Positions 63,944 through 64,000 of a DNA stretch of 64,000 bases are shown here, piece by piece. Within the stretch, counting starts at the first letter, position 1; each line of letters starts with the position of its first letter. The position numbers were made by a program, and so were the translations under genes. Location of the stretch: the NCBI RefSeq assembly GCF_900156895.1, contig NZ_FTPD01000001.1:347352-411351 (forward strand), read 5' to 3'. The notes beneath the pieces are model-generated. The model saw nothing but the letters and a program-made list of their open reading frames with translations, did not search any database and was not told the DNA's origin. This stretch comes from Mesorhizobium prunaredense (GTDB lineage Bacteria; Pseudomonadota; Alphaproteobacteria; Rhizobiales; Rhizobiaceae).

Positions 63944-64000
63944 ATCTCCCCCCTCGTGGGGGAGATGCCCGGCAGGGCAGAGGGGGGCGCGAAAGAACCC
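63944..64000. repeat. Rhizobial palindromic intergenic repeat D, cut by window end
   Basis: ATCTCCCCC / GGGGGAGAT forms a hairpin at 63944-63966, followed by ATGCCCGGCAGGGCAGAGGGGGG. This pattern is common between genes in Mesorhizobium; the element runs past the window. Confidence 0.7.

Overview
The window looks like chromosome (or chromid) of a GC-rich alphaproteobacterium of the order Hyphomicrobiales, most probably Mesorhizobium or a close relative. This rests on three things: the lipid-A block lpxK-waaA-acyltransferase-DUF4170-cysQ-pmbA with a DUF2093 gene beside it, several GcvA-type LysR genes, and palindromic intergenic repeats that I remember as typical of Mesorhizobium. I see no rRNA, tRNA, integrase, transposase or CRISPR array.

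The left half (about 0.2-34.5 kb) is an accessory catabolic region for quaternary ammonium compounds (betaines). A minus-strand operon gntR-dapA-like-ALDH-FAD oxidase-hpbD-like (5.9-0.2 kb) matches the lower part of the 4-hydroxyproline betaine pathway: epimerase, D-hydroxyproline oxidase, pyrroline-hydroxycarboxylate deaminase and semialdehyde dehydrogenase. Divergent to it is a proVWX betaine ABC importer ending in a hairpin terminator. Next come a plus-strand operon SDR-SDR-MDR-enolase superfamily (9.3-13.1 kb) and, facing it, mttB1-enolase superfamily-GlxA/AraC regulator (17.0-13.3 kb), then a LysR gene and a lone 2-oxoglutarate/Fe(II) oxygenase. From 19.6 to 29.5 kb lies a proline-betaine (stachydrine) locus: LysR, an stc2-like Rieske demethylase and its flavin/[2Fe-2S] reductase, an stcD-like flavoenzyme, a DddQ-like DMSP lyase cupin, a TetR regulator with two helically phased operators, a ProC-like reductase and a second large flavoenzyme. 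A second MttB system (mttB2, DppA-type binding protein, corrinoid protein) with its own LysR closes the region at 33.6 kb. Together these could import betaines, remove N-methyl groups by three chemistries (Rieske oxygenase, flavoenzyme, corrinoid methyltransferase), epimerise and oxidise the amino acid, and feed it to central metabolism.

From 34.5 to 49.1 kb the genes are mostly housekeeping: a quinone-oxidoreductase-like gene with a LysR gene, mutL, an EamA exporter with a LysR gene, DUF2093, the lipid-A/Kdo operon read leftward from pmbA to lpxK, then a glycosyltransferase-methyltransferase-GtrA operon. From 49.1 to 53.4 kb is a small accessory, partly decayed patch: a truncated GNAT gene, an FAD oxidoreductase with an in-frame amber stop, an ornithine cyclodeaminase-like gene and a threonine-dehydratase-like gene. 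A PIG-V-like mannosyltransferase gene and a partner follow.

The right end (55.4-62.1 kb) is a sugar operon lacI-binding protein-permease-permease-GH127, probably for L-arabinofuranosides, behind two LacI-type operators. The last gene encodes a secreted PAP2/vanadium haloperoxidase-like protein that is an internal duplication. Palindromic repeats lie at 38.5, 59.2, 60.8 and 63.9 kb.
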